NCBI RefSeq assembly: GCF_025165795.1
Contig: NZ_JAJAGO010000006.1
Coordinates: 248,001 to 312,000 of the forward strand
Origin: Streptomyces gossypii
GTDB lineage: Bacteria; Actinomycetota; Actinomycetes; Streptomycetales; Streptomycetaceae
Length of the DNA: 64,000 nucleotides
Direction of reading: 5' to 3'
Under the pieces are notes generated by a model. That model saw only the letters and a program-made list of their open reading frames with translations. It was not told where the DNA came from and did not search any database. This document shows positions 41,774-50,283 of this stretch, piece after piece. Positions within the stretch are counted from its first letter, which is position 1, and every line of letters starts with the position of its first letter. The position numbers and the translations under genes are program-made.

Positions 41774-43234
41774 TTGTCCGATCTCACCGCGCTGTCCGCG
41801 GTCCAGCTCATCGCCGGATACGCCGCCCGTGACTTCTCACCGCTTGAGGTGACCCGGGCCGCGCTCGATCGCGCGGAAGCCGTCCAGCCGAAGGTGAACG
41901 CCTTCGTCCGGTTGAACGCGGAGGAGGCGCTCGCCCAGGCGCGCGCCAGCGAGGACCGCTGGCGGCGCGGCGCGCCCACCGGTCTTGTCGACGGAGTACC
42001 GGTGACCGTGAAGGACATCCTGCTCCAGCGAGGCGTCCCGACCCTCAAGGGTTCCTGGTCGGTGCGGGAGGAAGGCCAGGAGTGGGATGAGGACGCCCCT
42101 TCAGTGGCCAGGCTGCGCGAGCAGGGTGCGGTCTTCGTCGGCCGTACGACCACGCCCGAGTTCGGCTGGAAGGGCGTGACCGACAGCCCTCGGCACGGCG
42201 CCACCGGCAACCCGTACGACCCGGCACGTACCGCGGGTGGCTCCAGCGGGGGCAGCGCGGCGGCCGTCGCACTGGGCGCGGGTCCGCTGAGCCTGGGTAC
42301 GGACGCGGGCGGTTCGGTCCGTATCCCGGCCTCCTTCAGCGGGATCTTCGCGTTGAAGCCGACCTACGGGCGGGTGCCGATGTATCCCGCGAGTGCCTTC
42401 GGCACGCTGGCGCATGTCGGCCCGATGACGCGGGACGCGGCGGACGCCGCCCTGCTGATGGATGTGATCACCGGAGCCGACCCGCGTGACTGGTCGCAGC
42501 TCGGCCCGGTGACGGGCAGCTTCCGTGACGGACTGTCCGAGGGTGTCGCCGGGCTGCGGATCGCCTACTCCCCCACGCTGGGCGGGCAGGTGGAGGTCGA
42601 TCCGGTGGTAGCCGCAGCGGTGCGGCGCGCGGTGGAGCGGCTGGCGGAGCTGGGCGCGCGGGTCGAGGAGACCGATCCGCCGCTGCCGGATCCGGTCGAG
42701 GCGTTCCACACCCTGTGGTTCAGCGGCGCCGCCCGGATCACCCAGCACTTCAGCGAGGAGCAGCGGGCGGCGCTGGACCCGGGGCTGCGCGAGGTCTGCG
42801 AGGAGGGGCTGCGGGCGAGTGCGGTGGACTATCTGGCGGCGGTCGACGTACGGATGGCGCTGGGCAAGGCGATGGGCGACTTCCACCGCGATTTCGACCT
42901 GCTGGTGACCCCCACGATGCCGACCACGGCGTTCGAGGGCGGGGTCGAGGTCCCGGCGGGTGCGCCGAACCCGCGCTGGACGAGCTGGACGCCCTTCACC
43001 TACCCGTTCAACATGACGCAGCAGCCCGCCTGCTCACTGCCCTGCGGGGTGGACGGGGACGGCATGCCGGTGGGCGTGCAGCTGGTCGCCGCGCGGCACC
43101 AGGACGCGCTGGTGCTGCGCGCGGCCCACGCTCTGTACGCGGCAGGGGTCGCCGACATCCCCGGGCCCGCGATGGCAGCCGGGCCCGGGGGGGCGTGGTC
43201 TGGAGTAGCCGGGGCTACGCCCGCCGGAAGCTGA
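41774..43234 (+). CDS. amidase-signature-family hydrolase
   Basis: A 486-residue Ser-Ser-Lys amidase. Catalytic Lys80 in PVTVKD, the cis-Ser in GGSSGGSAAA (about 155-164) and nucleophile Ser181 in TDAGGSVRIPAS are all present. The family cleaves C-N bonds of small amides, ureas or N-acyl compounds. TTG at 41774 with GAGGAGG 7-13 bases upstream is the likely start. A start at 41681 would add a Pro/Arg low-complexity leader. Its last 20 bases overlap the 3' end of the reverse DUF3830 gene. In context it may open an amide of the compound imported by the ABC system. Confidence 0.9.
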   Translation: MSDLTALSAVQLIAGYAARDFSPLEVTRAALDRAEAVQPKVNAFVRLNAEEALAQARASEDRWRRGAPTGLVDGVPVTVKDILLQRGVPTLKGSWSVREEGQEWDEDAPSVARLREQGAVFVGRTTTPEFGWKGVTDSPRHGATGNPYDPARTAGGSSGGSAAAVALGAGPLSLGTDAGGSVRIPASFSGIFALKPTYGRVPMYPASAFGTLAHVGPMTRDAADAALLMDVITGADPRDWSQLGPVTGSFRDGLSEGVAGLRIAYSPTLGGQVEVDPVVAAAVRRAVERLAELGARVEETDPPLPDPVEAFHTLWFSGAARITQHFSEEQRAALDPGLREVCEEGLRASAVDYLAAVDVRMALGKAMGDFHRDFDLLVTPTMPTTAFEGGVEVPAGAPNPRWTSWTPFTYPFNMTQQPACSLPCGVDGDGMPVGVQLVAARHQDALVLRAAHALYAAGVADIPGPAMAAGPGGAWSGVAGATPAGS

Positions 43235-43718
43235 GGGTCTCGCCGAGGGCACCCGCCCGCCAGAGGTCCTGGCAGGCGTCGGCCATCCGGTCGAGACCGT
43301 CCACGATGCTTCCCCAGACGATACCGGGCACCCAGCCGGCGTCACCGTTGATCAGGAGGTTGTTCCGCTCGTAGAAGAGCGCGAGGTCGATCACCGTCTT
43401 CCGGCCCTGGTGATCGGCCTCCGCTTCATAGCCGTAGGACTTGGTGCCCAACTGCGTCTCACTGAATGTGAAATAGCACAGGTCACCCGGAATAGGCGTG
43501 ATGGTGGGATTCTCCAGCGGTGGCTCCTCCGGGGCAAAGGGCGGAATCAGCGCGTAGATCTCATTCCGGGCGTACTTGGCATGGTAGACATCACCGCCGA
43601 GCGGCAGTGCGTTCCACACTGCCGCGCAGGTAACGGGTGCGCGGTCGTCGAGCAGCTTCGCGGTGCAGCTCACACCCCGCTTGTCCAGGGACACTTCGAT
43701 GAAGCGGTCCGGCATCAT
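43215..43718 (-). CDS. DUF3830 family protein
   Basis: A 167-residue protein with RFIEVSLDKRGVSCTAKLLDD at the start and GDLCYFTFSETQLGTKSYGYEAE in the middle, then a helical tail. This is the DUF3830 family, cyclophilin-like beta-barrels found with amidase, racemase and ABC transporter genes, whose function is unknown. It overlaps the amidase gene tail to tail by 20 bases and is divergent from the binding-protein gene at 43839. A role in handling a cyclic or amide substrate is plausible but not shown. Confidence 0.82.
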   Translation of the reverse strand: MMPDRFIEVSLDKRGVSCTAKLLDDRAPVTCAAVWNALPLGGDVYHAKYARNEIYALIPPFAPEEPPLENPTITPIPGDLCYFTFSETQLGTKSYGYEAEADHQGRKTVIDLALFYERNNLLINGDAGWVPGIVWGSIVDGLDRMADACQDLWRAGALGETLSFRRA

Positions 43719-43744
43719 GGCCTCCCAAGGCTGGTGGTTTACGT

Positions 43745-43756
43745 GTCAATACTGAC
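43745..43756. promoter_or_regulatory. small palindrome in the DUF3830-binding protein intergenic region
   Basis: GTCA-ATAC-TGAC lies in the 120-bp divergent promoter region. Candidate operator for the cluster. Short arms, so low certainty. Confidence 0.35.
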
Positions 43757-43838
43757 GCAGCGGTCAACACGACAACGACCACATCAAGGGCCGGAAACAA
43801 TCCGCATAACTCTCGGCAGCTTGGGTAGCCGCGCGCCC

Positions 43839-44747
43839 ATGGCTCCACCACTTAGGGCGAGTACGCCATTCATCGGAAAAGGGTTCAGCCGCCGCTCACT
43901 GCTTGCGGGTGCAGCGGCCCTGGGTGCGTTCGGCGTAGCCGGATGCAGCCGGGCACCGGACGAAGGGAAGGTGGAAGGGGGCGATCTGCTGGAGCGCCTG
44001 CGTGACCAGGGATCCGTGAAGGTCGGCATCGCCAGCGAGCCGCCGTTCGGGTACATCGACGACGACGGCGACCCGACGGGTGAGGCACCGGAGATCGCGA
44101 AGGTCGTCTTCAAGCGGCTCGGCGTCCCGGACGTCAAGGCGATCCCGGTGGATTTCGGAGCATTGATCCCCGGGCTCAAGGCCCAGCAGTTCGACATCGT
44201 CTCGGCCGGGATGTACATCAATCCCACTCGATGCGAGCAGGTGCTCTTCGCCGATCCGGACTACATCATGCTGGATTCCTTCATCGTCAAGAAGGGCAAT
44301 CCGCACGGGATCAAGACATACGAGGAAATTGCTGAGAAGGGCCTCAAGATGGCCACCGGCAAGGCATACGCGGAGATTGCGTACGCCGAGGCGGCGGGTG
44401 TCAAGGACATCCTGATCCTGCCGGACCAGGTTGCAGGTCTGAGTGCGGTGGAGACGGGCCGGGTGGACGCCTTCGCGGGCACCAACGTCACCGTGCAGGG
44501 CGTTGTCGAGAATTCCCGGCGGGCGGAGGCCACCAAGGCGTTCCAGCCGACGGTCGACGGTGAACCGCAGTACGGCGCCGGCGGCTTCGCCTTCCGCCTC
44601 TCGGAGAAGAACTTCCGCGACGAGTTCAACAAGGAGATCCACCGGCTCAAGGAGAACAACTTCGAGGAGCTCCTGAAGATCGTCAAACCCTTCGATTTCG
44701 GTATGAACGAGATGACCCACAAGACCGCGAAGGAGCTGTGTGGCTGA
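43839..44747 (+). CDS. EhuB-like amino-acid-type solute-binding lipoprotein
   Basis: A 302-residue family-3 binding protein. N-terminal FSRRSLLAGAAALGAFGVAGC is a Tat-type signal with lipobox Cys36. The mature domain has VGIASEPPFGYIDDDG (ligand entry), DFGALIPGLKAQQFDIVSAGMYI (in part) and ETGRVDAFAGTN. The set EhuB-C-D-A is the ectoine/hydroxyectoine importer name, and Streptomyces copies are usually annotated this way, but the real ligand here is unproven. The neighbours suggest another polar small molecule. The ribosome binding site is weak. The stop overlaps the next ATG. Confidence 0.87.
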   Translation: MAPPLRASTPFIGKGFSRRSLLAGAAALGAFGVAGCSRAPDEGKVEGGDLLERLRDQGSVKVGIASEPPFGYIDDDGDPTGEAPEIAKVVFKRLGVPDVKAIPVDFGALIPGLKAQQFDIVSAGMYINPTRCEQVLFADPDYIMLDSFIVKKGNPHGIKTYEEIAEKGLKMATGKAYAEIAYAEAAGVKDILILPDQVAGLSAVETGRVDAFAGTNVTVQGVVENSRRAEATKAFQPTVDGEPQYGAGGFAFRLSEKNFRDEFNKEIHRLKENNFEELLKIVKPFDFGMNEMTHKTAKELCG

Positions 44748-45490
44748 TGATGACCTCTGGCATGTTCACCACCTGGTTCCTGCCGGGCATCTGGATCACC
44801 ATCCAGGTGACGCTGTACAGCGCCGCCCTGGCCGCCGCGGTCGCCTTCATCATCGGCACCCTGCGCACCTCGCAGCTCTGGATCGTGCGCTTCGTTGCCG
44901 GTACCTACTTCGAGATCTTCCGCGGCACCTCGGCACTGGTGCTGATGTTCTGGATGTTCTTCGCGCTGCCGCTGTTCGGGTGGCAGCTGGTCCCCATGTG
45001 GGCCGGTGTGAGCGCACTGGGCCTCACCTACGGCGCGTACGGCTCCGAGGTGGTACGCGGCGCGCTCGCGGCGGTGTCGCCCGCGCAGCGTGAGGCGGGC
45101 ATCGCGCTCAGCTTCACCCGGATGCAGCGGCTGCGGCGTATCGAACTCCCGCAGGCGTGGCCCGAGATGATCCCACCGTTCAACAACCTGCTGATCGAGC
45201 TGCTGAAGGGCACGGCGCTGGTCTCCACGATCACCGTCGCGGACATGCTCTTCGCGGGCAACCTGGTCCGGCTCGGCAGTAACGAGAGCGCCCCGATCTA
45301 CACCCTGCTGCTGGTCATCTACTTCGCGATGGCGTGGGTCCTGACCCGCGGCATGCGGGCGCTGGAGCGGCACGCGAAGCGGGGAATCGGGCAGCTGCCC
45401 GAGAAGAAGCCGGGGCTCATCAGCCGCAAGCTCAGCGCGCGTGGTGAGACCGACCAGGCCGGCAGCCAGGTCGCAGGAGGTATGGGATGA
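44747..45490 (+). CDS. EhuC-like polar amino-acid ABC permease
   Basis: A 247-residue HisM-family permease with about five membrane segments (first at about 11-35). EAA-loop-like VSPAQREAGIALSFTRMQRLRRIELPQA (in part) contacts the ATPase. ATG at 44747 overlaps the previous stop (TGATG) and has AAGGAG upstream. A GTG 9 bases earlier is too near that site. The C-terminal 45 residues are charged and cytoplasmic, unusually long. Translation is coupled to the EhuD-like gene by a 4-base overlap. Confidence 0.88.
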   Translation: MMTSGMFTTWFLPGIWITIQVTLYSAALAAAVAFIIGTLRTSQLWIVRFVAGTYFEIFRGTSALVLMFWMFFALPLFGWQLVPMWAGVSALGLTYGAYGSEVVRGALAAVSPAQREAGIALSFTRMQRLRRIELPQAWPEMIPPFNNLLIELLKGTALVSTITVADMLFAGNLVRLGSNESAPIYTLLLVIYFAMAWVLTRGMRALERHAKRGIGQLPEKKPGLISRKLSARGETDQAGSQVAGGMG

Positions 45491-46137
45491 ACAAGTGGGA
45501 CTGGTCGAATGTCGACGACTTCATGCCGAGGTTCTGGGACGGGGTGCTGGTCACCCTGCAGGCCCTTGCCATCGGCTCCCTCATCGCCTTCTCGCTGGGT
45601 CTGGTCTGGGCCATCGCGCAGCGCTCCACGCTGATCTGGATCCGCTGGCCGGTGATCGCGGTCACCGAGTTCATCCGGAACACGCCGCTGCTGGTCCAGC
45701 TGTTCTTCCTTTTCTACGTCGTACCGGAGTGGGGTCCCTCGATGTCCCCGCTCGCGACCGGCATCGTCGGTCTCGGGCTGCATTACTCCACCTATACCGC
45801 TGAGGTCTACCGCGCCGGGATCGAGGGCGTGCCAGCCGGACAGTGGGAGGCGGCCACTGCGCTCAGCCTGCCCAAGACCCGCACCTGGACCGCGGTGATC
45901 CTGCCGCAGGCAATCCGCCGGGTCATCCCCGCCCTGGGCAACTACGTCATCTCCATGCTCAAGGACTCCCCCATGATCGCGGTCATCGGGGCCTTCGAGA
46001 TGCTCGGCGAAGCCCAGGCGTACAGCAATGAGACCTTCACGACCGAGGCGCTGACCGTGGTCGGAGTCGCCTTCATTGTCATCGCCTACCCGGCTTCTCT
46101 TCTTCTTCGAGCCCTGGAGCGTCGTCTTGTCCGCTGA
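45487..46137 (+). CDS. EhuD-like polar amino-acid ABC permease
   Basis: A 216-residue permease of the HisM type with five membrane segments (first at about 20-42, VTLQALAIGSLIAFSLGLVWAIA in part). The conserved loop GIEGVPAGQWEAATALSLPKTRTW lies at about 116-139 (in part). It partners the EhuC-like protein. The ATG overlaps the upstream stop (ATGA). Its end overlaps the ATPase start by 11 bases. Confidence 0.88.
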   Translation: MNKWDWSNVDDFMPRFWDGVLVTLQALAIGSLIAFSLGLVWAIAQRSTLIWIRWPVIAVTEFIRNTPLLVQLFFLFYVVPEWGPSMSPLATGIVGLGLHYSTYTAEVYRAGIEGVPAGQWEAATALSLPKTRTWTAVILPQAIRRVIPALGNYVISMLKDSPMIAVIGAFEMLGEAQAYSNETFTTEALTVVGVAFIVIAYPASLLLRALERRLVR

Positions 46138-46942
46138 GAACAGCACTTCCAAAGAGACTCCGAACCCGGCTGCCGACGGCAGCGAGCTGATCCGTTTCGA
46201 CGGCGTGATGAAGCGGTTCGGCAGCAACGTCGTCCTGGACCACCTGGACTTCACGGTCTCCTCCGGTAAGCACGTCACCCTCATCGGGCCCTCCGGATCG
46301 GGCAAGACGACGATCCTGCGGCTGCTGATGACCCTGCTCAAGCCCGACGAGGGCACCATCAAGGTCGGCGGCGAGTACCTCACCCACGAGGAGCGCAACG
46401 GCAAGCTGGTCCCGGCGGGCGAGACGCACATCCGGGAGGTGCGCAAGAACATCGGCATGGTGTTCCAGCAGTTCAACCTCTTCCCGAACATGGGCGTGCT
46501 GCGCAACATCACCGAGGCGCCGGTGCACGTGCTCGGGCTTTCCAAGGACGAGGCCGAGGAGCGCGCGCGGGAACTCGTCGAACTGGTCGGTCTGACCGAG
46601 CACCTCGACAAGTACCCGAGCCAGCTCTCCGGCGGCCAGCAGCAGCGGGTCGCGATCGCCCGCGCGCTCGCGATGCGCCCGCAGGTGCTGCTGCTGGACG
46701 AGGTCACTTCGGCGCTCGACCCCGAGCTGGTGGCCGGTGTGCTCGACGTCCTCCGCGACATCGCGCACACAACCGACATCACGATGCTCGTCGTCACCCA
46801 CGAGATGAACTTCGCGCGGGACATCTCCGACGACGTTCTGATGTTCGACGCGGGCCGGGTGATCGAGTCCGGCTCGCCGGAGAAGATGTTCTCCGACCCG
46901 GAGCACGAACGCACGAGAGAGTTCCTGAGCGCGGTCCTTTGA
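46127..46942 (+). CDS. EhuA-like polar amino-acid ABC ATPase
   Basis: A 271-residue ABC ATPase: Walker A GPSGSGKTT (about 54-62), Q-loop MVFQQFNLFPN, signature LSGGQQQR (about 167-174), Walker B VLLLDE (about 187-192), H-switch VVTHEM. Complete, so the importer BCDA set is whole. Start at TTG 46127 (GGAG upstream) gives a short acidic leader. An open frame from 46076 has no better site. The gene is followed by a hairpin (47000-47039) and an IclR regulator. Confidence 0.9.
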   Translation: MSAENSTSKETPNPAADGSELIRFDGVMKRFGSNVVLDHLDFTVSSGKHVTLIGPSGSGKTTILRLLMTLLKPDEGTIKVGGEYLTHEERNGKLVPAGETHIREVRKNIGMVFQQFNLFPNMGVLRNITEAPVHVLGLSKDEAEERARELVELVGLTEHLDKYPSQLSGGQQQRVAIARALAMRPQVLLLDEVTSALDPELVAGVLDVLRDIAHTTDITMLVVTHEMNFARDISDDVLMFDAGRVIESGSPEKMFSDPEHERTREFLSAVL

Positions 46943-46999
46943 GTAGGCGGTGAGCGCTCGCCGAGCCCCCCGGGCCCGTTGAGGACAGCTCATCCGACT

Positions 47000-47039
47000 G
47001 CGGCCCCTGTACCCCGCGAAAGGGGACAACAGGGGCCGC
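47000..47039 (+). terminator. terminator of the Ehu-like operon
   Basis: GCGGCCCCTGT (47000-47010) and ACAGGGGCCGC (47029-47039) form a perfect 11-bp stem with inner pairing ACCCC/GGGGA, 57 bases after the ATPase stop and before the IclR gene. Confidence 0.75.
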
Positions 47040-47045
47040 ACCCGC

Positions 47046-47121
47046 GTATGGCATATGCCGATAGCAGCGACACCCCGCTCCCCGGGCCCTGTTGACCGCT
47101 ATCGTGATACATATGCCGTGA
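47046..47121. promoter_or_regulatory. candidate IclR operators upstream of the IclR gene
   Basis: GGCATATGCC (47050-47059) is a perfect 10-bp palindrome in the near-symmetric context TATGGCATATGCCGATA. About 55 bases on, GATACATATGCCG (47106-47118) repeats the same right half. A dimeric autoregulator such as the IclR protein encoded 50 bases later is a likely ligand. Confidence 0.6.
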
Positions 47122-47169
47122 CCCCCCGCTCAGGTCACGAAGCAGACGGTCACAACCTCAGGGGGCACC

Positions 47170-47928
47170 GTGGCGCTCAGGCCGGAACCGACCGCGCCGT
47201 TCCATTCGGTGCAGTACGCGCTGCGCGTGCTCGAATCAGTCGCCGGACACAGCGACGGAGTGGACGAGGAACAGCTCAGCCGCGAGACGGGGCTGCCCTC
47301 GGGCCATCTCGCGCATCTGCTGCTGATGCTGCGCCGCGAGGGCTATCTGGAGCAGATCTCGGACGGCAGCTACGTCGTCGGCGAGTCGCTCGTACTGCTG
47401 GGCTCCGGTGGCGACCGTGGGCGCGCACTGCGCGAGCGGCTGGACCGCACGCTCTCCGATCTGCGTGACTCCCTCGGTGCCGCGGTCTATTTCAGCCGCT
47501 ACACGAACGGCGAGCTGGAGGTCATGCGGTACGCCGACGGCCCCAGCACCCCGATGGTCAACGAGTGGGTCGACTTCCGCTCCGCCGTGCACGCCACCGC
47601 GATCGGCAAGTGCCTGCTGGGCCAGCTCGACCACGACGGCCGCAAGGACCATCTCTCCCGGCACCGCACCGCCCGGCTCACCTCCCGCACCATCACCGAC
47701 GAACGGCTGCTGCTGAACGCCCTCGACCAGCAGCCGCCCACGGTGCCGGTGCTGGACCTCCAGGAGTACGCGGTGGGCACCGTCTGCGCGGCGGTGCCGG
47801 TGACGGCCGGGGCGTCGGTTGGCTGCCTGGCGCTCTCCCTCCCGGTCGAGGACGCCCACCGGCTCCGCAAGGCGGCCGAGGCCCTCAACCAGCGGGCGGC
47901 ACCGGTGATGCTGTCGCTGGTCATCTGA
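47170..47928 (+). CDS. IclR-family transcriptional regulator
   Basis: A 252-residue regulator. Winged helix at about 10-75 (SVQYALRVLESVAGHSDGVDEE, LPSGHLAHLLLMLRREGYLEQ) and IclR effector domain about 80-250 (DFRSAVHATAIGKCLLGQLD and VCAAVPVTAGASVGCLALSLP are family landmarks). GTG at 47170 has a GGGGG site. Standing beside the transporter operon in the same orientation, it is the probable local regulator of the catabolic cluster, sensing a pathway metabolite. Confidence 0.9.
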   Translation: MALRPEPTAPFHSVQYALRVLESVAGHSDGVDEEQLSRETGLPSGHLAHLLLMLRREGYLEQISDGSYVVGESLVLLGSGGDRGRALRERLDRTLSDLRDSLGAAVYFSRYTNGELEVMRYADGPSTPMVNEWVDFRSAVHATAIGKCLLGQLDHDGRKDHLSRHRTARLTSRTITDERLLLNALDQQPPTVPVLDLQEYAVGTVCAAVPVTAGASVGCLALSLPVEDAHRLRKAAEALNQRAAPVMLSLVI

Positions 47929-48002
47929 GCCCGCGTCAGCAGCCCCTCTGCGCAACCCATTGACACACCGCCATCCCCCTGAATACCGTCACGCCACCAT
48001 TT

Positions 48003-48090
48003 CGAACATGTGACGAAATATCGAACAGTCAGTACCTCCCGGACTGTTCCACGTCCAGTGCTCCGAACGCTGTACGGAATGCCGAACATC
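48003..48090. promoter_or_regulatory. repeated CGAACA-type sites upstream of the aldose epimerase gene
   Basis: TCGAACA occurs at 48003-48009 and 48021-48027 (18-bp direct repeat), with CCGAACG and GCCGAACA further down. GAAATATCGAACAG at 48015-48028 is matched by GAAATACCGAACAG in front of the sugar-binding-protein gene (reverse strand of 52589-52602). This suggests a shared regulator. Confidence 0.68.
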
Positions 48091-48133
48091 ACGCACTCGC
48101 CCTCTCCCCTCCTCCCCTCGTCTGGAGACACAC

Positions 48134-49300
48134 ATGGAAACGAGCAGACGCACGGTCCTCGCGGCTGCCGCCGCCGCGGGAATCGCCGTGGCCGCCGCGG
48201 ACACGGCGTACGCGTCGAACGGCTCCGGCCGCGGGCGGAAGCCCACCAAGGAGCTCTTCGGGCGGCTCCCCGACGGCACCAAGGTCCATCGCTGGACCCT
48301 GGCCAACGGCCACACCCGCATGAAGGTCCTCTCCTACGGTGGCATCGTCCAGTCCCTCGAACTGCCGGACCGCCGGGGCCGGTACGCCAACGTCTCCCTG
48401 GGCTTCGGCAACCTCGACGACTACCTCACCGCCACCACCTTCTTCGGCGCCCTCATCGGGCGGTACGGCAACCGCATCGCGCAGGGCCGCTTCACCCTCG
48501 ACGGACGCACCCGTCAGCTGTCCGTCAACGACGGCGAGAACAGCCTCCACGGCGGCGCCAAGGGCTTCGACAAGCGAGTCTGGGACGTGGAGCCGTTCGC
48601 GGACCGCCGCTCGTCGGACGTCGGCCTGCGGCTGCACTACACGAGCGCCGACGGCGAGATGGGCTACCCCGGCACCCTGCGGGTGACCGTCACCTACACG
48701 CTCACCAACCGTGGCGACTGGCGGATCGACTACGCGGCGACCACCGACCGGGCCACCGTGGTGAATCTGACGAACCACACCTACTACAACCTCGCGGGCG
48801 AAGGCAGCGGAGACATCCTCGGCCACCAGCTGCGGCTCGCCGCCGGCCGCTACACGCCGACCGACACGACCCTCATCCCCACCGGTGAACTCGCCAGGGT
48901 GGCGGGCACGCCCTTCGACTTCCGGCGGACGAAGACGGTCGGCGAGGATATCCGGGACGCCCACGAGCAGCTGGTCACAGCCCAGGGCTACGACCACAAC
49001 TGGGTTCTGGACAAGGGCCTCTCGGACGGCCCCGAGCACTTCGCGACCCTCCGCGATCCCAGGTCGGGGCGCGTGATGAGGGTGGCCACCACCGAGCCGG
49101 GTGTGCAGTTCTATTCCGGTAACTTCCTGGACGGCACCCTGACCGGCACCTCGGGGCGCACCTACCGGCAGGGAGACGGGATGTGCCTGGAGACCCAGCA
49201 CTTCCCCGACTCGCCCAACCAGCCCCACTTCCCCAGCACGGTCCTGCGACCGGGTGAGACGTACCGGTCCAGCACACTCCACACTTTCGCCGCCCGCTGA
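48134..49300 (+). CDS. secreted aldose 1-epimerase (galactose mutarotase)
   Basis: A 388-residue exported mutarotase that interconverts alpha and beta anomers of sugars outside the membrane. Tat signal METSRRTVLAAAAAAGIAVA at the N-terminus. Family motifs follow in order: GRYGNRIAQGRF, NDGENSLHGG, NLTNHTYYNLAG (catalytic His), IPTGEL, YDHNWVLDK and ETQHFPDSPN (catalytic Glu). All are intact. ATG at 48134 has CTGGAGA upstream. Probably pairs with the sugar ABC system on the other strand, with which it shares operator motifs. Confidence 0.9.
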   Translation: METSRRTVLAAAAAAGIAVAAADTAYASNGSGRGRKPTKELFGRLPDGTKVHRWTLANGHTRMKVLSYGGIVQSLELPDRRGRYANVSLGFGNLDDYLTATTFFGALIGRYGNRIAQGRFTLDGRTRQLSVNDGENSLHGGAKGFDKRVWDVEPFADRRSSDVGLRLHYTSADGEMGYPGTLRVTVTYTLTNRGDWRIDYAATTDRATVVNLTNHTYYNLAGEGSGDILGHQLRLAAGRYTPTDTTLIPTGELARVAGTPFDFRRTKTVGEDIRDAHEQLVTAQGYDHNWVLDKGLSDGPEHFATLRDPRSGRVMRVATTEPGVQFYSGNFLDGTLTGTSGRTYRQGDGMCLETQHFPDSPNQPHFPSTVLRPGETYRSSTLHTFAAR

Positions 49301-49304
49301 GCTT

Positions 49305-49339
49305 GCTCCGGGACGGCGCTCGGCGCGCCGTCCCGGAGC
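49305..49339. terminator. bidirectional terminator between epimerase and sugar ABC operon
   Basis: GCTCCGGGACGGCGC and GCGCCGTCCCGGAGC are a perfect 15-bp inverted repeat with a 5-base loop, between convergent stops at 49300 and 49411. Confidence 0.85.
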
Positions 49340-49410
49340 GCCGTACCCGTCGCCGCCCGGGGGTGTGACCCGGTAGGGATCTTGAACCAGGCGCCGGGCA
49401 GACCGGGCCG

Positions 49411-50283
49411 TCACTGACCGGCGAGGCCCGTGTGCGCCACACCGCTGACGATCTGGCGCTGGAAGAAGACGAAGACGATGACCAGCGGAAGCCCCGCCAT
49501 CAGGCCACCGGCCATCAGCTGCGCCCACTGGATTCCGTAGGAGTTCATGACGGTCGCGATGCCGTTCGGCATGGTCATCAGGTCGGGGTTGTTGGTCACC
49601 ATGTACGGCCACAGGAAGTTGTTCCAGGACGAGATGAAGGTGAAGATCCCGACGGCCGAGAGCGAGGGCCTGGACAGCGGAAGGATGATGGTGAAGAAGA
49701 CCCGCCAGCGTCCCGAGCCGTCGATGAACGCGGCCTCCTCCAACTCGCGCGGGATGGACTGGAAGAACTTGTAGAGGATGTAGACCATCGCCGCGGGCGC
49801 GCACTGCGGAAGGATCATGCCCCAGTAGGTGTCGACCATCCCCATCGACTGGACCGTCGAGAAGAGCGGCACACCGAGCACGGCGGGAGACACCATGAGG
49901 CCGGCCATCACCAGGCCGAGCAGGGCGTTCTTGCCGCGGAACTCCGTGCGTGCGAAACCGTACCCGGCGAGTGCGCTGACGATGAGCACGATGAAGGTGA
50001 CGCAGACCGAGACGACGAGGGAGTTGACGAACCAGTTGGTGATGTTGCCGCTCTCGAAGAGGGCCTTCCACGCCTGGGCCGTCCACTCCTCGGGCACCCA
50101 GTGGGTGGGCACCTCGACGGCCTCCGTCTCCGACTTCAGGGAGGTGAGCAGGGCCCACAGCAGCGGCGTCATCCACGCCGCGGAGACGAGGACGCCCAGC
50201 GAGGTGAGCACGATCTGGCCCGGCGTCCACTTGCTCTTCGGGCGCTTCGGGTTCTTGACCCGTACGACGGTGGCGGCGGTCAT
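49411..50283 (-). CDS. carbohydrate ABC importer permease (MalG type)
   Basis: A 290-residue inner-membrane permease with about six membrane segments (first at about 24-46). The ATPase-contact loop is ELEEAAFIDGSGRWRVFFTIILP (in part: EEAAFIDGSGRW). A basic N-terminus, KNPKRPKSKW, faces the cytoplasm. It overlaps the upstream permease gene by 4 bases. No ATPase gene is nearby, so a shared MsiK-type ATPase is expected. Confidence 0.9.
   Translation of the reverse strand: MTAATVVRVKNPKRPKSKWTPGQIVLTSLGVLVSAAWMTPLLWALLTSLKSETEAVEVPTHWVPEEWTAQAWKALFESGNITNWFVNSLVVSVCVTFIVLIVSALAGYGFARTEFRGKNALLGLVMAGLMVSPAVLGVPLFSTVQSMGMVDTYWGMILPQCAPAAMVYILYKFFQSIPRELEEAAFIDGSGRWRVFFTIILPLSRPSLSAVGIFTFISSWNNFLWPYMVTNNPDLMTMPNGIATVMNSYGIQWAQLMAGGLMAGLPLVIVFVFFQRQIVSGVAHTGLAGQ

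Noticed and set aside
43839..46942. Assigning ehuABCD (ectoine uptake) as gene symbols
   Set aside because: Only the transporter family is shown by the sequence. Ectoine-degrading genes eutBCDE/doeAB are absent, so the symbol would claim a substrate that is not supported.
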